From Streptomyces sp. B21-083 (lineage in GTDB: Bacteria; Actinomycetota; Actinomycetes; Streptomycetales; Streptomycetaceae): a stretch of 64,000 bases of DNA. The position numbers were made by a program, and so were the translations under genes. Within the stretch, counting starts at the first letter, position 1; every line of letters begins with the position of its first letter. The DNA is taken from the NCBI RefSeq assembly GCF_036898825.1, contig NZ_JARUND010000003.1, positions 1-64,000 on the forward strand. Direction: 5' to 3'. The notes beneath the pieces are model-generated. The model was given only the letters and a program-made list of their open reading frames with translations. It was not told the DNA's origin and made no database searches. Shown one piece after another: positions 55,685 to 64,000 of this stretch.

Positions 55685-57376
55685 GTGATCGAACCGCACG
55701 TGCCGGCCCCGCCGGGCATCACCCCGTCCTGGGGCAGCCCCCCGTCCTGGGGCAGCCCCCCGTCCTGGGGCAGCCCCGCGCGGCTGCCCGTACGGTCCGG
55801 CATCGGCCGGTTCCTGGTCCTCGCCGGCGCCTTCGTCTGCGCGGCCTGTGGACTGGTGTACGAACTGGAGCTCGTCGCGCTCGCCTCGTATCTGATCGGC
55901 GACTCGGTCACCCAGGCGTCCGTCGTGCTCTCCGTGATGGTGTTCGCGATGGGCATCGGCTCGCTCGCCGCGAAACGCCTGCGCTGCCGCGCCGCGGCCG
56001 GCTTCGCCGCGGTCGAGGCGGCGCTCGCGCTGGTCGGCGGCTGCAGCGCGATGGCGCTCTACGCGGTGTTCGCGTGGACGGGCGACTGGGGCGGCCTGTG
56101 GGCGAACGGCCCCCGCATCCTCCTCGTCACCTTCTCCCTCGCCATCGGCCTGCTGATCGGCGCCGAGGTGCCGCTGCTCATGGAGCTGATCCAGCGCATC
56201 CGCCGCCAGGACCCGGGCGGCGCCGTCGCCGACCTGTTCGCCGCGGACTACGTCGGCGCGCTGGTCGGCGGCCTGGCCTTCCCGTTCCTTCTGCTCCCCT
56301 GGCTCGGCCAGCTCACCGGCGCCCTGCTCACCGGCACGGTCAACGCGCTCGTCGGCGCCGCCCTCGTCCTCGGCCTGTTCCGGCGGGACCTCACCCGGCG
56401 CGGACGCTGGCTGCTGGTGGTGGCGAACGTGACCGTGATCGGGATGCTGGCAGCCGCGGCCGTACTCGTCGACGACTTCGAACGCGCCGCCCGGCACGCG
56501 GTGTACGGCGACGACGTACGGGTGGCGCTGCGGACCGACATCCAGGAGGTCGTTCTCACGGGCGGCACCGACGGCCGGCCGCTGAACCTGTTCCTGGACG
56601 GCAGGCTGCGGGTCGGCGGGCGCGACGAGCGGGCCTACCACGAGGCGCTCGTCCACCCCGCGATGAACGGCCCGCACGCGCGCGTGCTCGTCCTCGGCGG
56701 CGGCGACGGGCTCGCCACGCGGGAGGTGCTGCGTTATCCGGGCGTACGGCGGGTGGATGTCGTCGAACTCGACGCGGGCGTGGTGCGGCTGGCGCGCCGG
56801 GACCCGGCACTCTCCGCCCTGAACGCGCACGCGTTCGACGACCCGCGCGTCCATGTGACGACGGCGGACCCCTTCCGGCTGCTGCGCGGCGCGCGGGCCG
56901 CCTACGACGTCGTCATCTCGGATCTGCCGGACCCGGGCATCACGGCGAGTACGAAGCTGTACTCCCAGGAGTTCTACGGGCTGGCGCGGCACGTGCTGAC
57001 CGACGGCGGCCGGCTGGTCGTGCACGGCGGGACGGTCTCGGCCCGGCCGCGCGCGTTCTGGACCGTCGAGACGACCGTCCGGGCCGCCGGGCTGCGGACC
57101 GTGCCCTACCGCGTGACCTACAGCGCGGCCGGCCGCGACGCCGGCTTCGCCGTCGGCCCCGACCGTGCGGCGTCCAGGACGGCGCATGCCGCACAGGACT
57201 GGGGTTTCGTGCTGGCGACGGCCGAGGGGCCGGCCCCTCGCCTGTGGGTGGACGGGGCGGTCGGGCCCCGGCTGCGGACTCTCACCCAGGCGGAGCTGGC
57301 GGCGGACGCGCGGGCCGCGGCGCGGACGCGGGTGGTGGGGCTGCGGCCGTCGACGTTGGTGCATCCGCGATATTGA
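55685..57376 (+). CDS. Membrane polyamine aminopropyltransferase (SpeE-like)
   Basis: 563 residues. The first 35 residues hold three copies of SWGSPP. About seven membrane helices follow ([20 protein letters not shown] to [18 protein letters not shown]). From about 280 a spermidine-synthase domain has [60 protein letters not shown] and [15 protein letters not shown] and the D of LPDP match the decarboxy-SAM site. Because the usual LxDG..Q region has Arg/Asp, activity on polyamines is not certain. Follows DUF2617 by 185 bp in the same direction. Confidence 0.88.
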   Translation: MIEPHVPAPPGITPSWGSPPSWGSPPSWGSPARLPVRSGIGRFLVLAGAFVCAACGLVYELELVALASYLIGDSVTQASVVLSVMVFAMGIGSLAAKRLRCRAAAGFAAVEAALALVGGCSAMALYAVFAWTGDWGGLWANGPRILLVTFSLAIGLLIGAEVPLLMELIQRIRRQDPGGAVADLFAADYVGALVGGLAFPFLLLPWLGQLTGALLTGTVNALVGAALVLGLFRRDLTRRGRWLLVVANVTVIGMLAAAAVLVDDFERAARHAVYGDDVRVALRTDIQEVVLTGGTDGRPLNLFLDGRLRVGGRDERAYHEALVHPAMNGPHARVLVLGGGDGLATREVLRYPGVRRVDVVELDAGVVRLARRDPALSALNAHAFDDPRVHVTTADPFRLLRGARAAYDVVISDLPDPGITASTKLYSQEFYGLARHVLTDGGRLVVHGGTVSARPRAFWTVETTVRAAGLRTVPYRVTYSAAGRDAGFAVGPDRAASRTAHAAQDWGFVLATAEGPAPRLWVDGAVGPRLRTLTQAELAADARAAARTRVVGLRPSTLVHPRY

Positions 57377-57500
57377 GGGAGGCGCGAGCAAGGGGGTAGG
57401 TCGCGGGGCTTGTGGCGGTTTGTGGGGCCGCGTGGGTGTGGATCCTCGGGGATACCGTCGGAATCCCCGGATGCGCGGGTGTGACCGGGGCCACGCTGGG

Positions 57501-57514
57501 TACTCTCGGGTTTC
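57501..57514 (+). promoter_or_regulatory. -10 box of the SRPBCC gene, probably leaderless
   Basis: TACTCT (57501-57506) ends eight bases before the ATG, leaving no room for a ribosome site after the expected transcription start. Confidence 0.5.
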
Positions 57515-58405
57515 ATGGACCATGAGGTGTTCGTTCCGGTCGCGGTCGGGCGGTTGAGGGACGTGCTCGCCGACCCCGCGCGCGTCGCCCGCGCGGTCCC
57601 CGGACTCCAGCAGGACGCGGGCACCGAGCCTGCCGCCGCCGGGGTCGCCGGGCGGCTGAAGGTGCGTATCGCTGGGCACACGATCACTTATCGCGGGTCC
57701 TTGCGGGTCGCTGTCGCGGACGGCCAGGGTGGCCAGGGTGATCAGGGCGGTGACGATGGCGCGGGGGAGTACGCGTACGTCGTCGAGGGTGACGCCGTCG
57801 AGGTGCGCGGGGGCGGGTCGGTGAAGCTGGCTCTGACGTTGCGGGTGCGGGAGGCCGAGAACGCGGGCGAGATCGGCTCGGCGTTGGTGTTCGGGGGCAC
57901 GGTGACGGCGGACGGGCGCCTGACCGAGCTTCCCGCGGACGCGGTCGCCGCTGCGGGCGGGCGGTTGCTGCGGCGGTTCGGGGAGGGGCTCGGCGAGGCT
58001 GCCGAGGGGGCCGGGGATACCGGGGATACCGGGGAGTCCGGGGATACCGGGGAGTCCGAGGGGACTTCGGCCGTGGTGGAGATCCAGGTTCCCGACGTTG
58101 AAGTTTCCGATGCCGTCGACCTCGATGAGGGTGAGGACGAGGGGGATGAGGGCGGGGGCGAGCAGGTTTCCAGGCGTTTCATGGAGGCCGATGAGCCGCC
58201 CGCCGAGGCCGCGCACGCGCGTCGGACGATGATCGGGCGCAGTGCGGAGGAAGTGGATCACGCGCCGCCCCGGGGGAGGTACGCCCCTGTGCCGCCTCCG
58301 GAGCAGGTGGTGGGGAACCTGACGCTGCGGTGGGCTGCGCCGGCTGCGGCGTTGGTGGTGGCGTCGGCGATCGTGGTGGGGCGGGTGCTGCGGAAGCGGC
58401 GCTGA
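57515..58405 (+). CDS. SRPBCC/CoxG-like protein with C-terminal membrane anchor
   Basis: 296 residues. Residues 1-165 form a CoxG-type START/SRPBCC fold: FVPVAVGRLRDVLADPARVA, RAVPGLQQ, VRIAGHTITYRGSLRVAVAD and FGGTVTADGRLTELPADAVA. A low-complexity acidic linker (GDTGDTGESGDTGESEGT) and one C-terminal helix (WAAPAAALVVASAIVVGRVL) with RKRR follow. CoxG helps to mature carbon-monoxide dehydrogenase; no cox genes are nearby, so a lipid- or cofactor-binding role at the membrane is inferred. Confidence 0.82.
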   Translation: MDHEVFVPVAVGRLRDVLADPARVARAVPGLQQDAGTEPAAAGVAGRLKVRIAGHTITYRGSLRVAVADGQGGQGDQGGDDGAGEYAYVVEGDAVEVRGGGSVKLALTLRVREAENAGEIGSALVFGGTVTADGRLTELPADAVAAAGGRLLRRFGEGLGEAAEGAGDTGDTGESGDTGESEGTSAVVEIQVPDVEVSDAVDLDEGEDEGDEGGGEQVSRRFMEADEPPAEAAHARRTMIGRSAEEVDHAPPRGRYAPVPPPEQVVGNLTLRWAAPAAALVVASAIVVGRVLRKRR

Positions 58406-58458
58406 GGTGGTTGGGGGTTTGTTTCGCCCCCGCCGCCCCTACCCGTCCCATCCTGTCC

Positions 58459-58530
58459 CTGGGGGCTGCGCCCCCAGACCCCCCTTCGGCCCTGAACGGG
58501 CCTTGTCCTCAAGCGCCGGACGGGCTGAAA
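58459..58530. repeat. Dispersed Streptomyces intergenic hairpin element, copy 1
   Basis: CTGGGGG-CTGCG-CCCCCAG (58459-58477) is followed by CCCCCTTCGGCCCTGAACGG and the sequence CCTCAAGCGCCGGACGGGCT. A near-identical set at 62,983-63,050 shows it is a repeated element. Of this kind many copies occur between Streptomyces genes; it can also terminate transcription. Confidence 0.8.
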
Positions 58531-58787
58531 ATACGGGCCTGCGCTGGAGAGGTGCCGGACGGGCTGGAAATGCGGGCCTGTGCTGGAGAGGTGCCGGACG
58601 GGCTGGAAATGCGGGCCTGTGCTGGTGAGGTGCCGGACGGGCTGGAAATGCGGGCCTGTGCTGGTGAGGTGCCGGACGGGCTGGAAATGCGGGCCTGTGC
58701 TGGTGAGGTGCCGGACGGGCTGGAAATGCGGGCCTGTGCTGGAGAGGTGCCGGACGGGCTGGAAATGCGGGTCGGTGCTGGACCGGT
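58515..58787. repeat. Seven tandem 39-bp repeats
   Basis: Copies start at 58515, 58554, 58593, 58632, 58671, 58710 and 58749; each begins GCCGGACGGGCTGGAAATGC. Copies 2-6 are almost identical; the first and last are more diverged. The unit grew out of the 3' end of the dispersed element (GCCGGACGGGCTG). The array stops 11 bp before the epimerase start, so the -35 region of that gene lies in the last copy. An open frame (13 residues per unit) crosses it on both strands but has no start or family signal. Confidence 0.92.
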
Positions 58788-58798
58788 AGGGTCTTCGC
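58787..58798 (+). promoter_or_regulatory. -10 box of the epimerase gene, leaderless
   Basis: TAGGGT (58787-58792) ends six bases before the GTG. The -35 region must fall within the seventh 39-bp repeat copy. Confidence 0.5.
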
Positions 58799-59599
58799 GT
58801 GAGTAACGATGAGATCACGCTGGCCGCGGGTGACGCGGAGGTGACCGTGCAGCCGGGGAACGGCGGCCGGGTCGGAGGGTTGCGTGTCGGCGGAGTCGAA
58901 CTGCTGCGGCAGGGCGCGAAGTTCGGGTGCTTCCCGATGGTCCCCTGGTGCGGGCGCACCCGCGACGGACGGTTCCTCGACGGCGGCACCGTACGCCAAC
59001 TCCCCCTCAACTCCCCGCCGCACGCCATCCACGGCACCGTCCGTGACAGCGCCTGGCGCGTCGCCCACGCCACTGCCGACGAGGTCGTCATCACGTACGA
59101 CCTCGTGGAGCCGTGGCCCTATCCCGGGCGCGTCACCCAGGTCTTCGCGCTGACCCCGGACGCCCTCACGCTCTCCATGTCCGTGGAGACGTACGGCGAT
59201 TCCTTCCCGGCGCAGATCGGCTGGCACCCCTGGTTCAACCGGAACCTCGGCGGCGCGGACGCACCGGCGGAGGTGCAGGTCGCCTTCTCTCCCGACTGGC
59301 AGGAGGAGCGCGGCGACGACCATCTGCCGACCGGGAAGCGGATCGACCCGAAGCCCGGACCCTGGGACGACTGCTTCGGCATGCCCGGTGGCGTGGACGT
59401 CACCCTCACCTGGCCGCAGCGGCTCGAACTGAAGGTGACCAGTCCCGAGGAATGGGTCGTCGTGTACGACGAACAGGACGCCGCCGTGTGCGTGGAACCG
59501 CAGACCGGCCCGCCCAACGGGCTCAACACCCTGCCGCGTCTCGTCACGCCCATCGAACCCCTGGAAGCCAGTACCACCTGGACCTGGCGAGCCCTCTGA
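58799..59599 (+). CDS. Aldose 1-epimerase family protein
   Basis: 266 residues. Galactose-mutarotase-like beta-sandwich with FGCFPMVPWCGRTRDGRFLD, SPPHAIHGTVRDSAWRV (the catalytic His of HAIHG), FPAQIGWHPWFNRNLGG (second His) and VCVEPQTGPPNGLN, the last with the catalytic Glu. The exact sugar is unknown; such proteins interconvert alpha and beta anomers. It is 23 bp before pyrE, but pyrE has its own -10 box. Confidence 0.9.
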   Translation: MSNDEITLAAGDAEVTVQPGNGGRVGGLRVGGVELLRQGAKFGCFPMVPWCGRTRDGRFLDGGTVRQLPLNSPPHAIHGTVRDSAWRVAHATADEVVITYDLVEPWPYPGRVTQVFALTPDALTLSMSVETYGDSFPAQIGWHPWFNRNLGGADAPAEVQVAFSPDWQEERGDDHLPTGKRIDPKPGPWDDCFGMPGGVDVTLTWPQRLELKVTSPEEWVVVYDEQDAAVCVEPQTGPPNGLNTLPRLVTPIEPLEASTTWTWRAL

Positions 59600-59609
59600 C
59601 CGTCCCGTC

Positions 59610-59622
59610 TAGGCTGGCGGGC
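59610..59622 (+). promoter_or_regulatory. -10 box of pyrE, probably leaderless
   Basis: TAGGCT (59610-59615) lies seven bases before the pyrE ATG; no ribosome site is visible in the remaining space. Confidence 0.55.
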
Positions 59623-60183
59623 ATGAGTGACGTAGACGTACGTGGCGCGCTGCTGCGGCAGATCAAGGACAAGGCCGTCGTGCACGGCAAGGTGACCCTG
59701 TCGTCGGGGATCGAGGCCGACTACTACATCGACCTCCGCCTCGTCACCCTCGACGGCCAGGCCGCGCCGCTGGTCGGGCAGGTGCTGCTCGACCTGGCGG
59801 CGGAGGCGGGGCTGGAGTTCGACGCCGTGGGCGGGCTGACGATGGGCGCCGACCCGGTCGGCACGGCCATGATGCACGCCGCCGCTGCTCGCGGGCAGCG
59901 ACTCGACGCGTTCGTCGTGCGCAAGGCGGCCAAGGCGCACGGGATGCAGAAGCGCGTCGAGGGGCCGGGCATCGAGGGGCGGCGCGTGCTGGTCGTCGAG
60001 GACACGTCCACGACCGGCGACTCGCCGCTGACCGCCGTGGCGGCCGTGCGCGAGGCCGGCGCCGAGGTCGTGGGCGTCGCGACCATCGTCGACCGGGCGA
60101 CGGGCGCCGCCGAGAAGATCGAGCAGGGTGCCGGGGTGCCGTATCTCTTCGCGTACTCGAAGAGCGACCTGGGCCTGGACTGA
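59623..60183 (+). CDS. pyrE: Orotate phosphoribosyltransferase
   Basis: 186 residues. It joins orotate to PRPP to make OMP in pyrimidine synthesis. Key segments: KVTLSSGIEADYYIDLRLVT, FDAVGGLTMGADPVGTAMMH, FVVRKAAKAHGMQKRVEGPG (the flexible lysine loop) and the PRPP motif VLVVEDTSTTGDSPLTAVA. Length is normal. Position before fbaA is conserved in Streptomyces as I know the order. Confidence 0.96.
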   Translation: MSDVDVRGALLRQIKDKAVVHGKVTLSSGIEADYYIDLRLVTLDGQAAPLVGQVLLDLAAEAGLEFDAVGGLTMGADPVGTAMMHAAAARGQRLDAFVVRKAAKAHGMQKRVEGPGIEGRRVLVVEDTSTTGDSPLTAVAAVREAGAEVVGVATIVDRATGAAEKIEQGAGVPYLFAYSKSDLGLD

Positions 60184-60391
60184 GTACCGGGCGGACCATA
60201 TGACGGACTCCCCGACGACCACCTGACGAACACCGGACTCAGTACCGGGCGAAACGTCTGGAAAGATGGGGCCGACGATGACGTCGCTTCCCAGGTCTCG
60301 CAACCGGGTCTAGGTCAGGGCCGCAGGTACGCAGTACGCCAGATCTCCAGATCTTCGGATCGCCAACCCGCACATCACGAGGAGCGGACAC

Positions 60392-61423
60392 ATGCCCATC
60401 GCAACCCCTGAGGTCTACAGCGAGATGCTCGACCGGGCAAAGGCAGGCAAGTTCGCCTACCCGGCCATCAACGTGACCTCGACCCAGACCCTGCACGCTG
60501 CGCTGCGCGGCTTCGCGGAGGCGGAGAGCGACGGCATCATCCAGATCTCGACGGGTGGTGCGGAGTTCCTCGGCGGTCAGTTCAGCAAGGAGATGGTCAC
60601 GGGGTCCGTGGCCCTGGCCGAGTTCGCGCACATCGTCGCCGAGAAGTACCCGGTCACGGTCGCCCTGCACACGGACCACTGCCCGAAGGACAAGCTCGAC
60701 GGGTACGTACGTCCGCTGATCGCCGTCTCCGAGGAGCGCGTGAAGGCCGGCCGCAACCCGCTGTTCCAGTCCCACATGTGGGACGGGTCGGCGGAGACCC
60801 TCGCCGACAACCTGTCCATCGCGCAGGAGCTGCTGGCCCGCGCCGCCGCCGCGAAGATCATCCTTGAGGTCGAGATCACGCCGACGGGTGGGGAAGAGGA
60901 CGGCGTCTCCCACGAGATCAACGACTCCCTCTACACCACCGTCGACGACGCCCTGCGTACGGTCGAGGCCCTCGGCCTCGGTGAGAAGGGCCGCTACCTG
61001 CTGGCCGCGTCCTTCGGCAACGTCCACGGTGTGTACAAGCCGGGCAACGTCGTCCTGCGCCCCGACCTCCTCAAGGAGCTGAACGAGGGCGTCGCCGCCA
61101 AGTACGGCAGGCCGGCCGGCTCCCAGCCGTTCGACTTCGTCTTCCACGGCGGCTCCGGCTCCTCGGCGGAGGAGATCGCCACCGCGCTGGAGAACGGCGT
61201 CGTGAAGATGAACCTCGACACGGACACGCAGTACGCGTTCACGCGTCCCGTCGCCGACCACATGTTCCGCAACTACGACGGCGTCCTGAAGGTCGACGGC
61301 GAGGTCGGCTCCAAGTCGACGTACGACCCGCGTACGTGGGGCAAGCTGGCCGAGGCGAGCATGGCCGCGCGTGTCGTCGTGGCCACGCAGGACCTGCGGT
61401 CGGCGGGCACGAAGATCAAGTAG
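60392..61423 (+). CDS. fbaA: Fructose-bisphosphate aldolase, class II
   Basis: 343 residues. It cleaves fructose 1,6-bisphosphate in glycolysis and runs backward in gluconeogenesis. Zinc ligands: His in VALHTDHCPKDK, Glu in ILEVEITPTGGEEDG, His in SFGNVHGVYKPGNV and His in FVFHGGSGSSAEE. NMDTDTQY-type sequence (VVKMNLDTDTQYAF) binds the substrate phosphate. GAGGAG lies eight bases before the ATG. 208 bp of leader separate it from pyrE and should hold its promoter. Confidence 0.97.
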   Translation: MPIATPEVYSEMLDRAKAGKFAYPAINVTSTQTLHAALRGFAEAESDGIIQISTGGAEFLGGQFSKEMVTGSVALAEFAHIVAEKYPVTVALHTDHCPKDKLDGYVRPLIAVSEERVKAGRNPLFQSHMWDGSAETLADNLSIAQELLARAAAAKIILEVEITPTGGEEDGVSHEINDSLYTTVDDALRTVEALGLGEKGRYLLAASFGNVHGVYKPGNVVLRPDLLKELNEGVAAKYGRPAGSQPFDFVFHGGSGSSAEEIATALENGVVKMNLDTDTQYAFTRPVADHMFRNYDGVLKVDGEVGSKSTYDPRTWGKLAEASMAARVVVATQDLRSAGTKIK

Positions 61424-61500
61424 CCCACCGGGCCTTCCCTTCGGTGGTTCCGCGAGCTCGGCGTCTGTCTACGGCGCCGGGCTCGCTGTATACCTGGGGC

Positions 61501-63018
61501 ATGTCCGACGTGCGACTCTCCTCACCCCAGGGCAGGTGGATCCTCCTCACCACCGTCCTCGGCTCCAGCATGGCCCTGCTGGACTCGACCGTCGTGAACG
61601 TCGCGCTGCCTCGCATCGGCCGCGACCTCGACGCCGATCTGGCCGCCCTTCAGTGGACGGTCAACGCGTACATGCTGACGCTGGCCGGGCTGATCCTGCT
61701 GGGCGGTTCGCTCGGCGACCGGTACGGCCGACGCAAGGTCTTCGTGATCGGGGTGGTGTGGTTCGCCGTCGCCTCCCTGCTCTGCGGCCTCGCCCCGAAC
61801 GCCGGCGTCCTCGTCGCCGCCCGCGCGTTGCAGGGCATCGGCGGCGCGCTCCTGACCCCCGGCTCCCTCGCCCTCATCCAGGCCTCCTTCCACCCCGACG
61901 ACCGGGGGCGGGCGGTCGGGCTGTGGTCCGGCTTCGGGGGCATCGGCGCGGCCGTCGGGCCGTTCCTGGGCGGCTGGCTGGTGGACGGCCCGGGGTGGCG
62001 GTGGGTCTTCCTGCTCAACGTCCCGGTGGCGCTGCTCTGCGCCCCCATCGCCGTACGCCATGTCCCCGAGTCCGGCGACGGCCGTACGCGGCACGGGCGC
62101 TTCGACGTCCTCGGCGCGGTCCTGGGGGCCCTGGCGCTCGCCCTGGTGACGTACGCGCTGATCGAGGCCAGGTCCGGTTCCGTGTTCGTCGTCCTCGTGG
62201 CGGTGGTGGGGGTCGCCGTGGGCGTGGCCTTCGTGTACGTCGAGCGGCGGCGGGCCGAGGACGCGATGATGCCGCTGGACATCTTCGCCTCGCGCCAGTT
62301 CACGGCCGTCAACCTGGTCACCCTGTGCGTGTACGCGGCCTTCGGCGGCTTCTTCTTCCTCTCCGCGCTCCAGCTCCAGGTGGTGGCCGGGTTCTCGGCC
62401 CTGGGCGCCGGTACGGCCCTGCTGCCGACGACCGCCCTGATGCTGCTGCTGTCGGCACGCTCGGGTGAACTGGCGGAGCGGATCGGCCCGCGCGTGCCGC
62501 TGACGGTGGGACCGCTGCTGTGTGCGGCCGGGATGCTGCTGATGCTGCGGGTGGGTCCTGGGGCGTCGTACGTCGCTGATGTGCTGCCCGCCGTGCTGGT
62601 GCTCGGGCTGGGCATGGTGACGCTGGTCGCGCCCCTCACGTCCAGCGTGCTGGCGTCGGTCGGCACCGAGCGGGCGGGGCTGGCGAGCGGGGTCAACAAC
62701 GCGGCGGCGCGAGCGGCGGGGCTGGTGGCGGTGGCGGCGTTGCCGCTGGTCACGGGGATGGGCGCGGAGGCGTACCGGTCGGGGGCGCTGTTCGACGAGG
62801 CGTTCGGGCGGGCGATGGTCGTGTGTGCGGGGATTTTGGTGGTGGGGTCGGTGGTGGCGTTCGTGACGGTGCGGAGGCCGGGGGTGGGGTGTGCGGCTCC
62901 GGAGTGCCGGACGCACGGCTGCGTCACGGCTCCGCCGCTGGAGGGGGTGGGGGCGGTGGAGGAGGGTGAGGGTGACCGTCCTCTGGGGGCTGTGCCCCCA
63001 GGCCCCCCTTCGGCCTGA
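61501..63018 (+). CDS. MFS drug/metabolite exporter, DHA2-like (14 helices)
   Basis: 505 residues. ILLTTVLGSSMALLDSTVVN (motif D1), LQWTVNAYMLTLAGLILLGG, then GDRYGRRKVFVIG (motif A) and ALQGIGGALLTPGSLALIQA (motif C) identify the EmrB/QacA group of proton-driven exporters. About 14 membrane segments. The last 13 or so codons (RPLGAVPPGPPSA) are the dispersed intergenic hairpin element read in frame, so the original stop was lost or replaced. TACC(T) close before ATG suggests a leaderless transcript. Substrate unknown. Confidence 0.9.
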   Translation: MSDVRLSSPQGRWILLTTVLGSSMALLDSTVVNVALPRIGRDLDADLAALQWTVNAYMLTLAGLILLGGSLGDRYGRRKVFVIGVVWFAVASLLCGLAPNAGVLVAARALQGIGGALLTPGSLALIQASFHPDDRGRAVGLWSGFGGIGAAVGPFLGGWLVDGPGWRWVFLLNVPVALLCAPIAVRHVPESGDGRTRHGRFDVLGAVLGALALALVTYALIEARSGSVFVVLVAVVGVAVGVAFVYVERRRAEDAMMPLDIFASRQFTAVNLVTLCVYAAFGGFFFLSALQLQVVAGFSALGAGTALLPTTALMLLLSARSGELAERIGPRVPLTVGPLLCAAGMLLMLRVGPGASYVADVLPAVLVLGLGMVTLVAPLTSSVLASVGTERAGLASGVNNAAARAAGLVAVAALPLVTGMGAEAYRSGALFDEAFGRAMVVCAGILVVGSVVAFVTVRRPGVGCAAPECRTHGCVTAPPLEGVGAVEEGEGDRPLGAVPPGPPSA

Positions 63019-63050
63019 ACGGCCTCGTCCTCAAACGCCGGACGGGCTGG
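62983..63050. repeat. Dispersed Streptomyces intergenic hairpin element, copy 2
   Basis: CTGGGGG-CTGTG-CCCCCAG (62983-63001) is followed by GCCCCCCTTCGGCCTGAACG and TCCTCAAACGCCGGACGGGC, closely like copy 1. Its left part lies inside the end of the MFS gene, so it provides that gene's stop codon (63016-63018) and possibly its terminator. Confidence 0.8.
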
Positions 63051-63120
63051 AGGTGCCGGCCCGGATGGAGGTGCGGCCCGGCGCGAAGCAAAGGTTCCCC
63101 GATACCCCAGACTGGAACCC

Positions 63121-63537
63121 ATGAGCCTTCACGAAAACCTGCTCGGCGGTCCGCCCCCCACCCACCTTCCCGACTACCCCGAGCCCCGCGAGCTTCTCGC
63201 GGGCGGCACCGCTCCCGCCGATGTCGCCGCGAAGTACCCCACCTCCTCCCTCGCCTGGGCCCAGCTCGCCGACGACGCGTTCGAGCGTGGCAGCGTCGTG
63301 GAGTCGTACGCCTACGCCCGTACCGGCTACCACCGCGGCCTCGACTCCCTGCGCCGCGCCGGCTGGAAGGGGCACGGCCCGGTGCCGTGGGAGCACGAGC
63401 CGAACCGTGGCTTCCTGCGGGCCCTGCACGCCCTCGCCCGCGCCGCCGGTTCCATCGGCGAGCAGGAGGAGTACGAGCGCTGCACCCAGTTCCTGAAGGA
63501 CTCCTCCCCGACCGCGGCCCAGACGCTCGGCCAGTAG
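63121..63537 (+). CDS. DUF3151 family protein
   Basis: 138 residues, mainly helical. Family signatures: MSLHENLLGGPPPTHLPDYP, SSLAWAQLADDAFERGSVVE, SYAYARTGYHRGLDSLRRAG, and WKGHGPVPWEHEPNRGFLRA. Actinobacterial; function unknown. TPR-like helix pairs suggest protein binding. It precedes kynA here with 169 bp in between. Confidence 0.93.
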   Translation: MSLHENLLGGPPPTHLPDYPEPRELLAGGTAPADVAAKYPTSSLAWAQLADDAFERGSVVESYAYARTGYHRGLDSLRRAGWKGHGPVPWEHEPNRGFLRALHALARAAGSIGEQEEYERCTQFLKDSSPTAAQTLGQ

Positions 63538-63680
63538 TCACCTGCCTGTCAGCCAGCTGTCCGTAGCGCGAGACCCGTCTGTGATGGTGAACAGGCGGGC
63601 CTTGCGCGTTCAGGGCACGATTGTGTTGAATGCCCCGGGGACCGGGGCCCCCGTGTCGGAATTCGGCAGGGGCGGACCGC

Positions 63681-63706
63681 TACCCTGAGTACAACAGGAG
63701 ACAGCG
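63681..63706 (+). promoter_or_regulatory. Probable -10 box and ribosome site of kynA
   Basis: TACCCT (63681-63686) is a likely -10; AGGAG (63696-63700) stands six bases before the ATG. Unlike several neighbours this transcript has a leader. Confidence 0.5.
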
Positions 63707-64000
63707 ATGTCCCTCCAGGCCCAGCCCCCCGAGGCTTCGGAGCCCGAGACCCCGCATCTCGACTTCGCCGGTACCACCCCGTACGAGGACTACGTCCAGG
63801 CCGACGTCCTCACCCACCTCCAGCACACCCTCTCCGACGACCCCGGCGAGATGGTCTTCCTGGTGACGACCCAGGTCATGGAGTTGTGGTTCACGGTCAT
63901 CGTGCACGAGTGGGAGACCGCCGCGAAGGCTCTGCGCGGCGACGACGTGCCCACCGCCGTCGCCGCCCTCAAGCGTTCCGTGCGTGAGCTGGAGGCGCTG
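63707..64000 (+). CDS. kynA: Tryptophan 2,3-dioxygenase, 3'-partial
   Basis: 98 codons are visible before the window ends. TPYEDYVQADVLTHLQHTLS and DDPGEMVFLVTTQVMELWFT, then VIVHEWETAAKAL match the start of tryptophan 2,3-dioxygenases, including the helix that carries the distal haem residues. The enzyme opens the indole ring of tryptophan to N-formylkynurenine. An acidic, disordered head of ~20 residues is normal in actinobacteria. Downstream kynurenine genes would be expected beyond the window. Confidence 0.9.
   Translation, partial: MSLQAQPPEASEPETPHLDFAGTTPYEDYVQADVLTHLQHTLSDDPGEMVFLVTTQVMELWFTVIVHEWETAAKALRGDDVPTAVAALKRSVRELEAL

Noticed and set aside
55725..55780. Triple 18-bp repeat at the start of the SpeE-like gene as a regulatory array
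   Set aside because: The period is a multiple of three and the units encode SWGSPP in frame, so simple in-gene slippage explains it.
55430..58261. 943-codon frame antisense to the SpeE-like and CoxG-like genes
   Set aside because: It spans three genes on the other strand and is rich in His/Arg/Pro, as expected from mirrored codon bias.
58515..58787. CRISPR array
   Set aside because: The 39-bp units are joined without unique spacers and no cas gene is near; it is a plain tandem repeat.

Overview
The window is high-GC actinobacterial DNA, almost certainly from a Streptomyces chromosome. The signs are strong G/C bias at third codon positions, many GTG starts, -10 boxes placed so close to start codons that transcripts should be leaderless, the dnaK-grpE-dnaJ-hspR operon with HspR-type operators, and typical Streptomyces families (DUF317, DUF6879, DUF2617, DUF3151, MmyB-type regulators, alpha-E/ATP-grasp/transglutaminase trio).

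Bases 1 to about 14,700 look accessory. A class I lanthipeptide operon of the FxLD type runs leftward from about 8,200 to 925: HATPase, LanSA methyltransferase, precursor peptide, LanB dehydratase, LanC cyclase and a stand-alone SpaB_C-like protein. A divergent regulator with helical (TPR-like) repeats follows. No transporter or leader protease is present. Next come an epimerase-like gene, a DUF6879 module whose helix-turn-helix partner is truncated, and a DUF317 gene fused by recombination to a broken flavin-dependent monooxygenase. A tRNA-Gly(CCC), with its 3' end facing this block, marks the border with core genome.

Bases 15,100 to 28,500 are housekeeping: dcd and a phosphoribosyltransferase, a secreted protein, a Yip1-like membrane protein, an FG-GAP lipoprotein with an in-frame stop, an EtfD-like iron-sulfur membrane oxidoreductase, a MraY-like transferase and the DnaK chaperone operon. 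Two HAIR-type repeats precede dnaK and one precedes clpB, so HspR encoded here should control both loci.

Bases 28,500 to 43,500 are mixed: serine hydrolase (TTA codon), methyltransferase behind a 20-bp palindrome, Uma2 and DUF6924 genes overlapping tail to tail, an FnIII-like pseudogene, an orphan sugar-binding lipoprotein, the ATP-grasp/alpha-E/transglutaminase operon, and a frameshifted VanZ gene. Then comes the least familiar locus of the window: three paralogous LuxR-type regulators beside a divergent two-gene unit encoding a 72-residue membrane-anchored or exported peptide and a miniature Rieske-oxygenase-like protein that has lost its iron-sulfur ligands.

Bases 43,500 to 64,000 return to core functions: clpB, a YbjN gene whose terminator is followed by a class C-like group II intron, a replication-type HTH protein, an oxidoreductase with a divergent MmyB regulator, an aminotransferase, DUF2617, a membrane spermidine-synthase homologue, a CoxG-like protein, aldose epimerase, pyrE, fbaA, an MFS exporter, DUF3151 and the start of tryptophan 2,3-dioxygenase. 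Repeats of note are seven 39-bp tandem copies before the epimerase, seven phased decamers before DUF2617, and two copies of a dispersed intergenic hairpin element. Several genes are broken by single-base differences, mostly beside C runs, so decay and base-calling error must be told apart.
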